A DNA stretch of 64,000 nt from JAWKTM01 sp041399085. GTDB lineage: Bacteria > Planctomycetota > Planctomycetia > Pirellulales > Pirellulaceae. Where the stretch lies: assembly GCA_041399085.1 (NCBI GenBank), contig JAWKTM010000010.1, forward strand, positions 62,001 through 126,000, in the 5' to 3' direction. The translations under genes were made by a program, and so were the position numbers. The notes under the pieces were generated by a model, which saw only the letters and a program-made list of their open reading frames with translations, searched no databases and had not been told where the DNA came from. This document shows positions 1-8,921 of the stretch, piece after piece; positions within the stretch are counted from its first letter, which is position 1, and each line of letters opens with the position of its first letter.

Positions 1-112
1 CCAAACCGATGGTTGCCTAGGCTAACGCCGTCATTTGGGAATTCGATTCGCTACGTTTGAATGCGATGTCGCTATGTGGAATTGCCAGACCCCGTTCGCC
101 AGGGAACCATTT

Positions 113-763
113 ATGCTCACCGACTACGTTCAACCGGGATCGCTTCGCAACCGTCTTCGCAACGCTCGTTTCGCTCGATTTCTAAAGTTCGTCGACTCTT
201 TGCCCAAACCCGTAAAGATTCTGGATGTGGGTGGAACTGTTGCTTTTTGGGAGACCATGGATATCGAATCGCGCGATGGCATCTATGTGACGCTGTTGAA
301 CTTGGAAGCCGAGCCAAGCAATCACTCGCGATTGCAATCGCTGGCCGGCGACGCCCGCGACCTTTCGCGTTTCGCCGATGGTGAGTTCGATGTGGTGTTC
401 TCCAATTCCGTCATCGAACATGTGGGGAGTAAAGCGGACCAGCTACGCATGGCGAATGAAGTCCGCCGCGTCGGCCGTAACTACTTCATTCAAACGCCCA
501 ATCGTTTTTTTCCAATCGAGCCCCATTTTCAGTTTCCGCTGTTTCAGTTTTTGCCGGAATCCATGCAAGTCTGGTTGCTTCGCAACTTTGAGCTGGCCAC
601 TTATCGCCGCGCCCACGATCGCGCGGAAGCGCTGGAATGGATCCACGAAATACAATTGCTGTCACAACGACAAGTCCAGCAGATGTTTCCCGAAGCCGAA
701 ATCATTCGCGAAGATTTTTGCGGACTTACGAAGTCGTTTATGGCCATCCACCTGGCGGCGTAA
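113..763 (+). CDS. class I SAM-dependent methyltransferase
   Basis: A 216-residue protein with a class I methyltransferase core. The SAM-binding motif I is ILDVGGT, less glycine-rich than usual, near residue 36. The motif IV region is FDVVFSNSVIEHV near residue 100, the layout of Methyltransf_11 proteins that act on small molecules or lipids. I chose the ATG at 113 because AGGGA lies 7 nt upstream and the family usually starts just before such a stretch. The frame is open back to position 35, so a longer protein is possible. No signal peptide, so it is probably cytoplasmic. The substrate cannot be told; a sugar or lipid is a common guess for this type. The family call is firm, the substrate unknown. 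Confidence 0.8.
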   Translation: MLTDYVQPGSLRNRLRNARFARFLKFVDSLPKPVKILDVGGTVAFWETMDIESRDGIYVTLLNLEAEPSNHSRLQSLAGDARDLSRFADGEFDVVFSNSVIEHVGSKADQLRMANEVRRVGRNYFIQTPNRFFPIEPHFQFPLFQFLPESMQVWLLRNFELATYRRAHDRAEALEWIHEIQLLSQRQVQQMFPEAEIIREDFCGLTKSFMAIHLAA

Positions 764-855
764 CCATTGATTTGCGGTGCGTAACCGATCGCAACTAAGA
801 TAGAAGCGATCTCACACTACGATCGAATTACACGACGACAAGAAAGGGAAAGCCC

Positions 856-1821
856 GTGCCGCGAGCATTTCTATTGGGCGCCGTTCTATGGACTACTGTT
901 GCCTCGTTCGGCATTGCCGCCGACACGGAACTGCCGGAAGGCGGTATTCGGTTGGGTGACAAGCAAGGCCAGCGTTGGTTAATCGGGCTGCGCGTTCAGG
1001 CCAAGGGACCATGTTTTGGAGTGTTTGCCACGGTTCCTTTGCCAACCGATTGGGCGGAACAACATGTCGAAATCGTCAACGAAGAGACCTCGCCGCATGT
1101 CGGCAGCATCGAGTTCCGCGAAGTCGACGGCGGCGTCAAGCAAATGGTCGTGCTCATGCCACGGATTAACGCTGGCGAAGAAGCGAAAGCCTTGCTGACC
1201 GTAGCGGTCACGCGTCATCACATTTTGCCACCCGAGGACACGGCCCAATTTGTCAGTCCGCAGCGTCCACCCCGTGATGTGCTGAAGCTCACCGGACCAA
1301 GCCCTTATATCGAAAGCCGCCATGCACAAATTGTCAAACTAGCCAAAGAACTTGCAAACGAAGCCGAACAGAAGAACCTCGATGCGTGGCAAACCGTCGA
1401 ACTCTACTATGACTGGGTCCGCGAGCACGTCGAATACCAAAACGGAAGCCTAAAAGGCGCCTTGGCCGCCTTGCGCGACGGCAATGGAGACTGTGAGGAA
1501 TTGACCTCGTTGTTCATTGCCATCTGCCGAGCCAACAAGGTGCCTGCTCGCACGGTCTGGATTCCGGGACACTGTTATCCTGAGTTCTACTTGGAGGATA
1601 CCAACGGCGCCGGTCATTGGTTCCCTTGCCAAGCGGCGGGAACTCGCGCGTTCGGCGAGATGCCCGAGTATCGGCCCATTCTGCAAAAAGGCGATAATTT
1701 TCGTGTCCCCGAGCACAAGACGCCTCAGCGGTATGTCGCCGAATTCTGCAAAATGAAATCGGTGTCGGGAGCTAAACCACAGGTGATTTTCGTGCGCGAG
1801 TTCTTGGAGGAGATTGAATAG
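856..1821 (+). CDS. exported transglutaminase-like domain protein
   Basis: A 321-residue protein with an N-terminal signal peptide (cleavage likely after FGIAA). A transglutaminase/protease-like domain occupies roughly residues 170-260. The motif GDCEELTSLF holds the likely catalytic Cys. A downstream GHCYPEFYL stretch supplies a His, and an Asp follows near EDTNGAG, so a Cys-His-Asp triad is plausible. It starts at GTG 856, with GAAAGG about 9 nt upstream. The protein should act in the periplasm or outside the cell, as a peptidase or cross-linking enzyme. A 14-bp tandem duplication covers the stop codon (1807-1834). It converges on the ceramidase-like gene. Family call fairly sure, reaction unknown. 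Confidence 0.75.
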   Translation: MPRAFLLGAVLWTTVASFGIAADTELPEGGIRLGDKQGQRWLIGLRVQAKGPCFGVFATVPLPTDWAEQHVEIVNEETSPHVGSIEFREVDGGVKQMVVLMPRINAGEEAKALLTVAVTRHHILPPEDTAQFVSPQRPPRDVLKLTGPSPYIESRHAQIVKLAKELANEAEQKNLDAWQTVELYYDWVREHVEYQNGSLKGALAALRDGNGDCEELTSLFIAICRANKVPARTVWIPGHCYPEFYLEDTNGAGHWFPCQAAGTRAFGEMPEYRPILQKGDNFRVPEHKTPQRYVAEFCKMKSVSGAKPQVIFVREFLEEIE

Positions 1822-1869
1822 AGGAGATTGAATAGTCGCACGGTCTCATTATGGTGTTTCTCCCCCGAT

Positions 1870-3174
1870 CTATTTCGTGGGTTTGAACGACTCGAACACA
1901 TCGGCCAACACTCGGTCGGCTAGTCGGCCGAGTTCGGCGACGATCAACGGTTCCGCCTCGGGCAGCAACGGTGACATGTTCGGTTCGTAGCCACCATACT
2001 CATGCGAGTCGGCCGTGCAGATATATCCAAGGTGCCCGTTGGCATAGCCGATCACAATGGGCGTGGCTCGATCGGCAATCGCCTTTTCGATTTGAAATCC
2101 GTATTCGACCATCGGTTCGCCGGGGATCGTCAAGAGTAGAAAGTCCCCGATCCGCATCGCTTGCATTTCGCAAGGCAGCTTTTCCTTTTTGCCCGGCAGT
2201 TCGATCACACTGGAAGCACATTTCAGTGGGTAGATCGAACGGCGTTGGTTGCGCTGCTCGCGCACGGCACTGTGATCGGCCGCCCTCACCACCGCGCAAC
2301 CCAAATTGCGCCCCGTCCATTTAATGTCCGCTTCATCGCCACAGCGATAAGGTTCGCCGGGCAAATTCGGGCGAATATCCCCAGCACAACCTTGCAGAAA
2401 CATGGCGGATGTGCGAGCCCCGTAAACCGACTCGACAAACGTCTGGGCTTCGCCCGGAAAATCCGCGCTGATCTTGGGAAATCCGTTAGGGAACGGAGGC
2501 GTGAGTTTATCTCCCCACGTGAACACGCACGGATGACAGACGGCGTGCATCAGAACGCACATTGGATCGAACGAGCGACCGTCGTCGATTCGTAACACTT
2601 TGACACGATGGTCGCACGGTCCCTCGGGATTCAGCCGCACCACGGCTCGACCGTTGATATTCTTACGGCGGTTAATGTTAAAGTTGATCTCGTCTTGGCC
2701 ATAGCCGATCGTTACCGGTCGCATCTGCTTTGCCGCTTCGGAAGCGGCCGTACCAATTTTGGCGACCATCTCGCGGCTATATTCGGATTCGCGCGACCAT
2801 CCTGGTCCAGAATGATTGTGTGAAGCCGCCACCATAATGTTTTCGCGCGGCGTTTCCGTTCCGGCGGCGATTACGTCGCGCAGCGCGCCAACCAACTCGT
2901 GTGGCGTATTGATGAGGTCCAGCGTAACGATCGCCGCGCGCGTCTGCTCGTTGGCCAGCAACAACACACCAGCGCGAATCGGGTCTCGCACGCCTTGCGT
3001 CGGTCGGACATGGCCAACAACCGGCGTATCGGGCGGCGGCGTGATATCCACCTTCACGGCGGCTGCTTGGAGGTTGGAATCGACACGAAACGCTGGATCG
3101 TCAGCGAATGCGGAAAATGCGACAAAGGTGCATGTCGCCATTACTAGTGCGAATAGAACAAAGAGCTTCCGCAT
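1870..3174 (-). CDS. neutral/alkaline ceramidase-like exported protein
   Basis: A 434-residue protein that starts at an internal ATG followed by a classic signal peptide (MRKLFVLFALV...SAFA). A longer in-frame start at 3219 adds 15 residues that do not fit a signal peptide. The family resemblance is clear: VKVDITPP near the N-terminus, the metal-binding segment ASHNHSGPGW, a second His in MHAVCHPC, and GCAGDIRPN. In true neutral ceramidases the last motif reads GDVSPN, and its Ser is the nucleophile. Here Arg stands in that position. The metal site therefore looks kept while the classical nucleophile is lost, so hydrolysis of ceramide is doubtful and another ester or amide substrate is possible. 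It should act in the periplasm. Confidence 0.75.
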   Translation of the reverse strand: MRKLFVLFALVMATCTFVAFSAFADDPAFRVDSNLQAAAVKVDITPPPDTPVVGHVRPTQGVRDPIRAGVLLLANEQTRAAIVTLDLINTPHELVGALRDVIAAGTETPRENIMVAASHNHSGPGWSRESEYSREMVAKIGTAASEAAKQMRPVTIGYGQDEINFNINRRKNINGRAVVRLNPEGPCDHRVKVLRIDDGRSFDPMCVLMHAVCHPCVFTWGDKLTPPFPNGFPKISADFPGEAQTFVESVYGARTSAMFLQGCAGDIRPNLPGEPYRCGDEADIKWTGRNLGCAVVRAADHSAVREQRNQRRSIYPLKCASSVIELPGKKEKLPCEMQAMRIGDFLLLTIPGEPMVEYGFQIEKAIADRATPIVIGYANGHLGYICTADSHEYGGYEPNMSPLLPEAEPLIVAELGRLADRVLADVFESFKPTK

Positions 3175-3268
3175 GGTTGAGAACTCGCAAATTGTGAGAG
3201 GAGCGGCCAAACAGGTCATGGGTGACGAATTGCGAGCATGAGAACTCGGCTCATGTCGTCATGAGTTT

Positions 3269-4244
3269 CTATGCATCGAGCCGAAACAGCTTCTTAGCAT
3301 TCTCATATAGGATCTTTCGCTCAGCCGTTTTATTGGGCGCCAAGCGGCGAATGGTGGCGATCGTCTGAGCACCTTGGCAAGCCGAGCCTGTGCCCACCGC
3401 GTCCGCACAGTCGCTGCCATAGAGAATCTTGTCCTGATGGCGATCCAAAAAGCCGCGCGTGTGATCTTCGTCGCGGGTGAGCGCGTTCAAGCCGGAACCA
3501 GCCGACATATCGGCGAACATATTGGGGTAGTCGGCTAAATAGCGATCGGTCAATCCGCCGGGCGTTACGGGCCCTTTGGGATAGAGCACCTTTTGGTCCG
3601 TGTGATTCTTATCGATGTTGGCCCACCACGTTTGCGCGTGACCAATGAAGTTCGTCTTGGGATATTTCTCCAGCATCTTATGCAGCCGCTCGAATCCCAA
3701 GTTGTAAGTGCCGTGCTGGAAATGTAACAAAATGGGAACTTGATATTCGGCAGCCAATTGATAGAGCAACTGGCTTTCCGGCGAGTCGCATTCAACCCGG
3801 AATTTTTGTTCGCCGATGATGACCGCTCCAGCTTCCAAATATTTGGCGATCTCGGTTCGCGCGTCGGGCAAGTCCGTGACATCGTTCGCGCCGCATAGAT
3901 ACTCGTCGGGATGTTGTCGCGCGAAGACGGCCACCGACTCGTTGCCACCGGCGAACACGCCGCCCAAGCCGTTCCATTTGCCGTCGCCCGTCGAGTAACG
4001 CGACACTTCGCGGCCCGCCGGCAACAAGATTGAACGTGTGATGCCCATGGCCCGTTGGTGGGCCAGCATCTGTTCGTCGTCGCGCTTGTGATAGTTCGTG
4101 TGTTGGTGGATGTCGATGATGGGTTCCGGCGCGGCTTCGTCGGCTGCGTGCAGTCCACCGCTCGTCAAGAGCGCCCCGGCAGCAGCGGTCAGAAGCCAGG
4201 AAACTTCGTCGGGACATCGAATCAAATCGGGACATCGACTGCAT
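3269..4244 (-). CDS. Tat-exported amidohydrolase (frame break in signal peptide)
   Basis: An amidohydrolase_2-type TIM barrel of about 320 residues. The metal ligands can be seen: IDIHQHTNYH near the N-terminus, LLHFQHG, FIGHAQTWW and YGSDCAD near the C-terminus. The main frame opens at 4225 with a partial signal peptide, while the adjacent frame upstream carries a good Tat motif, SRRSFLAS. Dropping one base near 4197-4205 joins the two into a continuous Tat signal. GGGGAGG lies 6 nt upstream of ATG 4244, which supports that start. I infer a one-base insertion, either a sequencing error or a recent mutation. The enzyme should be folded in the cytoplasm and exported. The substrate is unknown. 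Confidence 0.75.
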
Positions 4245-4395
4245 TAGGAACCTCCCCGTCAAACGCTGATGTTGCGATTAAGTCGACGGGCGCGGGCCCG
4301 ACATTGGTCAGCGTGATCGACCGGAGGCGCGATGCAACCAGTGTGCAGGTGAACCGGGGCGTCAGAGGCAGGTGGCTCGCACGATCGGGCGAGCA

Positions 4396-4632
4396 CTAAC
4401 GCCGTCGTTCGTTCGGCGATAATACGCGCAGGCTCTCGACGGGAATGATCGGCAATTCGCGTGGTGTTGGGCTGTTGTCGGCCGATGCCTCTTGTCCCGA
4501 GGAGCATCCGCGACATGTCGAGCAGCCGCCCGATTTGCCGCCTCGCAGCGTCAGCCACGCGCGTCTCGCGACATACATCGCCGCGACGGCGATAATCAGC
4601 AACGCAAGAATGTCATGGAAGGTGGCAAGCAT
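4396..4632 (-). CDS. small FeoB-associated-like Cys-rich membrane protein
   Basis: A 78-residue protein with one N-terminal membrane segment (about residues 8-24, LALLIIAVAAMYVARRAW), then a short cluster GGCSTCRGC and a polar tail. This order, one helix followed by a compact cysteine cluster, is that of the small proteins annotated as FeoB-associated Cys-rich membrane proteins. No feoA or feoB gene lies in this window, so a role in ferrous iron uptake is only suggested by resemblance. The four cysteines could bind iron or zinc. It lies 151 bp downstream of the amidohydrolase start on the same strand and stands alone. Confidence 0.55.
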   Translation of the reverse strand: MLATFHDILALLIIAVAAMYVARRAWLTLRGGKSGGCSTCRGCSSGQEASADNSPTPRELPIIPVESLRVLSPNERRR

Positions 4633-4866
4633 CTCTAGGAGCCTAATAAAGCGACGGGCAACGTTAGATCTGGCTTTCGCAAATCGGGGATGAAGACACC
4701 ACCGCGACTGGATTTGAGCGATTCATTATCCGTGACTCGGCGGCAGACGGCTAGTCGAACGGACTTCGGTGACGTGCCGAGAATTGGACGTTCGCGTATC
4801 CGGACGCGAAGTCGCTGGCAACACGTGCGTTGAAACCGACATGTGGCAGCGGTACATTGGGCGGCC

Positions 4867-6198
4867 ATGAACACGGCACGCCTGCCCGGCTCAACGGCCA
4901 GCTTGGAATCGACACTCTCGTCGTCGGAACGCTTCATCATCCTGACCGCCTCGTTTCTGGGGTGGATGTTTGCGGGAGTCGAGATGGCGTTGTTGCCGCT
5001 CGTGGCCGACGACGCGACGGTCAGCTTTCTCGCGGCCGCGGACTCGACGGTGGCCGCCGACGCGCTCAAGCCGATCGTGGCTCGGTGGTTTATTGCTTAC
5101 TTAGTGGCGTTTCTGTTCGGCGGAGCGACGGGCGGCTTAGTGTTCGGATGGTTCGCGGATCGAGCCGGACGAGTACGAGCGATGGGGCTGAGCATCCTGT
5201 GTTTTTCGGGGTTCACGGGACTAAGCTACTTCGCGACCGGCCCGGAAATGCTCTTGGTCCTACGCTTTCTCGCTTGTTTGGGAATCGGAGGAATGTGGCC
5301 AGCGGCCGTGTCGTTGGTGAATGAGGCTTGGCCGCGAGTGTCTCGGCCGTTTCTGGCGGGATTGATCGGAGCCTCCGCGAATCTCGGCATCTTCCTGTTC
5401 GGCCTGATCGCCAGCCGCATGCAGGTCAGCCCCGAATCGTGGAGATGGGTAATGCTGGTGGGAGCCATGCCCGCCGTGTTGGGTGTGTTGGTGTTGTTGC
5501 TGGTCAAGGAATCGCCAAGCTGGCTGTTGGCTCGACAGCAGCGCGCCTCGCGATCGCAAACTACGGTGGCGGAGGTCTTCGGACCGCGGTATCGCCGCCG
5601 GACGTTGGTCGGCATTGTGTTAGGCGCCGTGCCCCTGCTGGGCGCGTGGGGCTCGCAAAAGTGGATGTTGCCTTGGGCCGGTCAAGTGGGAATGGCCATC
5701 GGCGATTTGAGCCTGAAGGCGGATACGCAAGTGATCTGGGGTATCGGAGCGACGCTAGGCAGTCTGATCGGCGGGCCAGTAGCCAGTTACTGCGGTCGAC
5801 GCGTGACCCATTTGGGAATCAGCCTCGGCTCGACCTGCTTGGCCGTGGGATTGTTCCGGTACATCGAGCCGGCGCGGCAGTGGGACTTCTTCGGATGCGT
5901 GTTTGCGTTGGGCCTAGTGTCGACGATGTTTTTCGGGTGGCTGCCGTTGTGCTTGCCGGAACTGTTTCCCACGTCCGTACGAGCGACCGGTTCTGGCGTG
6001 ACGTTCAACTTTGGCCGAGTGATTTCGGCGCTGGTGATTCTCGGCACGCTGGGACTCGTCGACACTTTCGGTGGCGATTACGCGCGGTTGGGCGCGACGA
6101 CCAGTTGGATCTATCTGCTGGGTGCCGTGGCGATTTGGTTCTTGCCCCAATCGGCACGGGACGAGTCCGAAGAAGACGCCCGCCCCGCGTCCGAGTGA
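4867..6198 (+). CDS. MFS transporter
   Basis: A 443-residue, strongly hydrophobic protein with the alternating segments of a 12-helix major facilitator. The conserved loop between helices 2 and 3 reads GWFADRAGRVRAMG, the MFS motif A. A related GxxxSYCGRR segment follows the middle loop. The helix containing FPTSVRATGSG before segment 11 resembles the sugar/metabolite:H+ symporter group. ATG 4867 is preferred; a GTG at 4843 would add 8 residues. It should lie in the inner membrane. The substrate cannot be read from the sequence. It is transcribed away from the Cys-rich gene and converges on the lactonase gene. Confidence 0.85.
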   Translation: MNTARLPGSTASLESTLSSSERFIILTASFLGWMFAGVEMALLPLVADDATVSFLAAADSTVAADALKPIVARWFIAYLVAFLFGGATGGLVFGWFADRAGRVRAMGLSILCFSGFTGLSYFATGPEMLLVLRFLACLGIGGMWPAAVSLVNEAWPRVSRPFLAGLIGASANLGIFLFGLIASRMQVSPESWRWVMLVGAMPAVLGVLVLLLVKESPSWLLARQQRASRSQTTVAEVFGPRYRRRTLVGIVLGAVPLLGAWGSQKWMLPWAGQVGMAIGDLSLKADTQVIWGIGATLGSLIGGPVASYCGRRVTHLGISLGSTCLAVGLFRYIEPARQWDFFGCVFALGLVSTMFFGWLPLCLPELFPTSVRATGSGVTFNFGRVISALVILGTLGLVDTFGGDYARLGATTSWIYLLGAVAIWFLPQSARDESEEDARPASE

Positions 6199-6233
6199 AT
6201 CGTGACGTCGGTTGCCCGTTCAGCGGTCCTAAC

Positions 6234-7379
6234 TTACTTGGCAAAACGCAGGCAGACCGGCTTGGCGACTTCGATGCGGCTGGTTTCCGTGAGCGTCCCT
6301 TTCTCGCGGTCGATCGCAAAGGCCACGATGTTGCCGCTGTCTTGATTGGCGGCCAGAAGGTAACGCCCGCTGGGCTCGATGTTGAAGTTGCGGGGCGTCT
6401 TGCCGCCGGTGGCTTGATGTCCGATCGCCATGAGTTTTCCCGTATCCAAGTCGATCGCGAAAATCGCCAAGCTGTTGTGGCCTCGATTCGAGCCGTACAC
6501 GAATTTTCCGTTCGGATGCACTCGGATTTCCGCCGTGTAGTTCGAGCCGTCGAAACCGTCCGGCAGCGTGGAGATCGTTTGTCGTTCGGTCAGCCGCCCT
6601 TGCTGCTCGTCAAAGGCAAACGCCGTGACGGTCGATTTGAGTTCGTTGATGACGTAGCCATATTTCAGAATCGGATGGAAGGCGAAATGCCGGGGCCCCG
6701 AGCCTGGTGAGACCGTCGCGAAAGCCGGATCGTTTGGCGTCAGCCGGCCGTTGGATTTGTCGAACGCATAGATCAGCACTTGGTCGGTGCCCAAGTCCGC
6801 GGCGACCGCAAATTTGCCGGCCGTGTCCAGGTTGATGCTATGAGCGTGAGGCTCTTTCTGCCGCTGGGCGTTGACGCTCGAACCCTCATGCTGGATGAAC
6901 GAGCAAGCCGGGCTGAGTGACCCGTCGTCGTTGATCGGCAGACTGACGACGCTGCCGCCGCCGTAGTTCGCCGCTAACACATAGTCGCCGCTCGGAGCCA
7001 CTACCAGATGGCACGGCCCGGCGCCTTTCGAAGACTGTTGATTCAACGGCTTCAGTTCGCCGCTTTCCGCGTCGCGGGCAAACGAGCTGATGCTGCCCTG
7101 ACCCCGTTGGCCTTGAAACGAGCTGATCTCATTTACCGAGTACAGAAACTTGCCCGACGGATGCAGTTCCAGAAACGAAGGGTTCTCGGACTCAGCGGCC
7201 AACCGCGGCTGGTCGAGCTTGCCTGTGGCCAGATCGAGCTCGGCGACGTAAATCCCCCGGCTGCCGCCGCTGGAATAAGTGCCAATGTACACCTGCACAA
7301 CATCGTCGGCAGCTCGGAGCGGCGTCCCGAGTGACCCGATGACAGCAACAAACAACAGCAAGGCGAGGCAGCGATTCAT
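6234..7379 (-). CDS. exported lactonase-type seven-bladed beta-propeller
   Basis: A 381-residue protein with a signal peptide (MNRCLALLLF...LRAAD), then repeated propeller blades typical of the Lactonase family. The landmarks are YIGTYSSGGSRGIYVAELD at the start, GPCHLVVAPSG, KEPHAHSINLD, GSGPRHFAFHP, and TPRNFNIEPSGRYLLAANQD at the end. The family includes 6-phosphogluconolactonase (Pgl) and many exported paralogues in planctomycetes. The signal peptide argues against a role in the cytoplasmic pentose phosphate pathway and for hydrolysis of an extracellular lactone. The start was moved from 7394 to the ATG directly before the signal sequence. Family call is firm; substrate is inferred. Confidence 0.85.
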   Translation of the reverse strand: MNRCLALLLFVAVIGSLGTPLRAADDVVQVYIGTYSSGGSRGIYVAELDLATGKLDQPRLAAESENPSFLELHPSGKFLYSVNEISSFQGQRGQGSISSFARDAESGELKPLNQQSSKGAGPCHLVVAPSGDYVLAANYGGGSVVSLPINDDGSLSPACSFIQHEGSSVNAQRQKEPHAHSINLDTAGKFAVAADLGTDQVLIYAFDKSNGRLTPNDPAFATVSPGSGPRHFAFHPILKYGYVINELKSTVTAFAFDEQQGRLTERQTISTLPDGFDGSNYTAEIRVHPNGKFVYGSNRGHNSLAIFAIDLDTGKLMAIGHQATGGKTPRNFNIEPSGRYLLAANQDSGNIVAFAIDREKGTLTETSRIEVAKPVCLRFAK

Positions 7380-7590
7380 AGTTGGCGGTTCCAAGGGGAA
7401 TTAATCGAGCGAGCAGCGGAAAGACAGCGGTCAATGATACTCCGGCTTTCACGGGGTTCCATAACTGGGTCCAGTCGCGCGATGTTCTTAAGTCGACAAC
7501 GACGGGGCGCGATGCTAGCAATCCGTCACGAATCGCTCTACGTTGATTTGAGCCGAGTTGGTATCTTCCCAACAAGCCGAGTCACGGAAC

Positions 7591-8142
7591 ATGTCCGATT
7601 CCCACGAAGAGAACGCGCCACGCCGGAAGCGTCGCACACGCGAACATGTCCTCGAAGATCTCAGCCAAAACCACCTGGAGCGTCTCGTTCTGCTCAAAGG
7701 CCACGTGTTGCGGAGACCGGAACGGGACTATGGTGTCGACGTCACCATGTTTCACTTCGCCGACGATGGAACGATCGAGAACGGAGAAGTCCGATTTCAA
7801 TTAAAGGCGACCGATTCCCTCCGTGTGACTCTGAATGGAGCTGAAATTTCACTGTCGATCAAAACCGGAGATTTGCATCTTTGGGGATCGGAGATTTATC
7901 CATTCATACTGGTTGTTTTTGATGCGAGTACCGAAGTAGCGTTCTGGTTGCACATTCAGGACTACGTCCGCCAGCATCCCGACTGTGTGGACCCAAGCCG
8001 AAAAACGAACACCATTCGCATCCCGGTATCCAACAAACTATCGCTTGAATCCATCGAGTATTTTCGCGCACGATCGCTGCAAGTTATCGAGAGTCTCTCA
8101 GGATGGAAAGGAATTTCAGATGCCACGCGAAAACCAAAGTGA
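7591..8142 (+). CDS. DUF4365 domain protein
   Basis: A 183-residue cytoplasmic protein. The central part reads ERDYGVDVTMF, then a short loop and GEVRFQLKATD. The pattern GxD followed by QLK is the hallmark of DUF4365 and resembles the D...(E/Q)xK core of PD-(D/E)XK nuclease folds. The N-terminus is very basic (RRKRRTREH), as expected of a nucleic-acid binder. The start is ATG 7591; the frame is open back to 7558. Its last 23 bp overlap the next small gene, and a third follows 11 bp later, so the three form one unit with coupled translation. Nuclease activity is inference from fold resemblance. DUF4365 members are often found with defence genes, but no such neighbour is present here. Confidence 0.7.
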   Translation: MSDSHEENAPRRKRRTREHVLEDLSQNHLERLVLLKGHVLRRPERDYGVDVTMFHFADDGTIENGEVRFQLKATDSLRVTLNGAEISLSIKTGDLHLWGSEIYPFILVVFDASTEVAFWLHIQDYVRQHPDCVDPSRKTNTIRIPVSNKLSLESIEYFRARSLQVIESLSGWKGISDATRKPK

Positions 8143-8392
8143 GGTGACATTCGATGGCTTAGTCCAATTCCTGGGCCAGGTTGGATTTCGCCAGTCCACC
8201 AAGATCAATGACTCGCTAGCTTTCTACCACCAGGACTCGGGTACCGTAGTCGTACTTTCTGTTCCCCAGGACGGGCTTGTCGTCCGATCGGCCGATTTGC
8301 TGTCCATCTTGGTGAGGCTGGAGACCAAGGGCATTGTCGACACCGCGGCCGTTCAGCAACTGAAGTCGGGCAAGCTGCCGAAAGCGTCGTAA
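8120..8392 (+). CDS. small protein, first of two paralogues after DUF4365
   Basis: A 90-residue protein that begins at ATG 8120 inside the end of the DUF4365 gene, with GGAAAGGAA just upstream. The layout is LVQFLGQVGF, a short polar turn, FYHQDSGTVVVLS, then ADLLSILVRLETKGIVD. This helix-strand-strand-helix pattern recalls the HicA/YcfA dsRNA-binding fold, but the Gly-Ser-His of HicA toxins is absent (NDSLAFYH instead), so I do not call it a toxin. It aligns by eye with the next gene across most of its length. Function unknown. Confidence 0.65.
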   Translation: MPRENQSEVTFDGLVQFLGQVGFRQSTKINDSLAFYHQDSGTVVVLSVPQDGLVVRSADLLSILVRLETKGIVDTAAVQQLKSGKLPKAS

Positions 8393-8403
8393 GGGAGTCA
8401 TCT

Positions 8404-8661
8404 TTGACTGGACTCACCTATCGTTGGCTGTTTGGATATCTGGAAAGGCTGGGATTCGAGGACGCGTCGCCTTCCGAGTCCGCACGCGTCTTCAAGCATC
8501 CAAAGCAAGGGACTCTACTTGCATTCTCGATGGCCGATGACGCGTCGGTGGATCGTCCGTTGAGCGATGCGGACCGCCTATCCGTCGAGGTTCACTTGCA
8601 TCACGACGGACTTCTCGCAGCCGATCTCGCCGAACTATGGCCCCAGATCGGCGAGGGCTAA
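8404..8661 (+). CDS. small protein, second paralogue after DUF4365
   Basis: An 85-residue protein with a rare TTG start at 8404. The start is supported by AAGGGAG at 8391-8397, about 6 nt upstream, and by its position 11 bp after the previous stop. The pattern matches the upstream gene: LFGYLERLGF, a polar turn, VFKHPKQGTLLAFSM, then a helix ending HHDGLLAADL. The C-terminus is more acidic. The two look like the result of an old tandem duplication within one transcription unit. As in its neighbour, HicA-like topology is suggested but the toxin His is not placed as expected. Function unknown. Confidence 0.6.
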   Translation: MTGLTYRWLFGYLERLGFEDASPSESARVFKHPKQGTLLAFSMADDASVDRPLSDADRLSVEVHLHHDGLLAADLAELWPQIGEG

Positions 8662-8921
8662 CCCGCTCCAACTGTCACACCGAGTCGCCGCCGTGAGGAT
8701 CGGTTCTCGGTCAGCGGCCACGCGTATTTCTCTGCGCTGCAAACTTGTCGCATGCCGTAAAGCCTGCTGAATCCGCAAAGTCCGCCTAGTCCAACAAGTT
8801 TTGTTAACCCGTACCGATCTGGCAACCGAAATAGACACTACAACCGGAAATCTTTAGGTCGCGGGCGGAGGCGTGTTCTTCGACCGCTGGGAATTCGTGT
8901 CGAAAACCAGACGGGCTTGAA

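Noticed and set aside
8120..8661. HicA toxin genes
   Set aside because: Topology is suggestive, but the Gly-Ser-His of HicA is absent in both and no HicB-like antitoxin is next to them.
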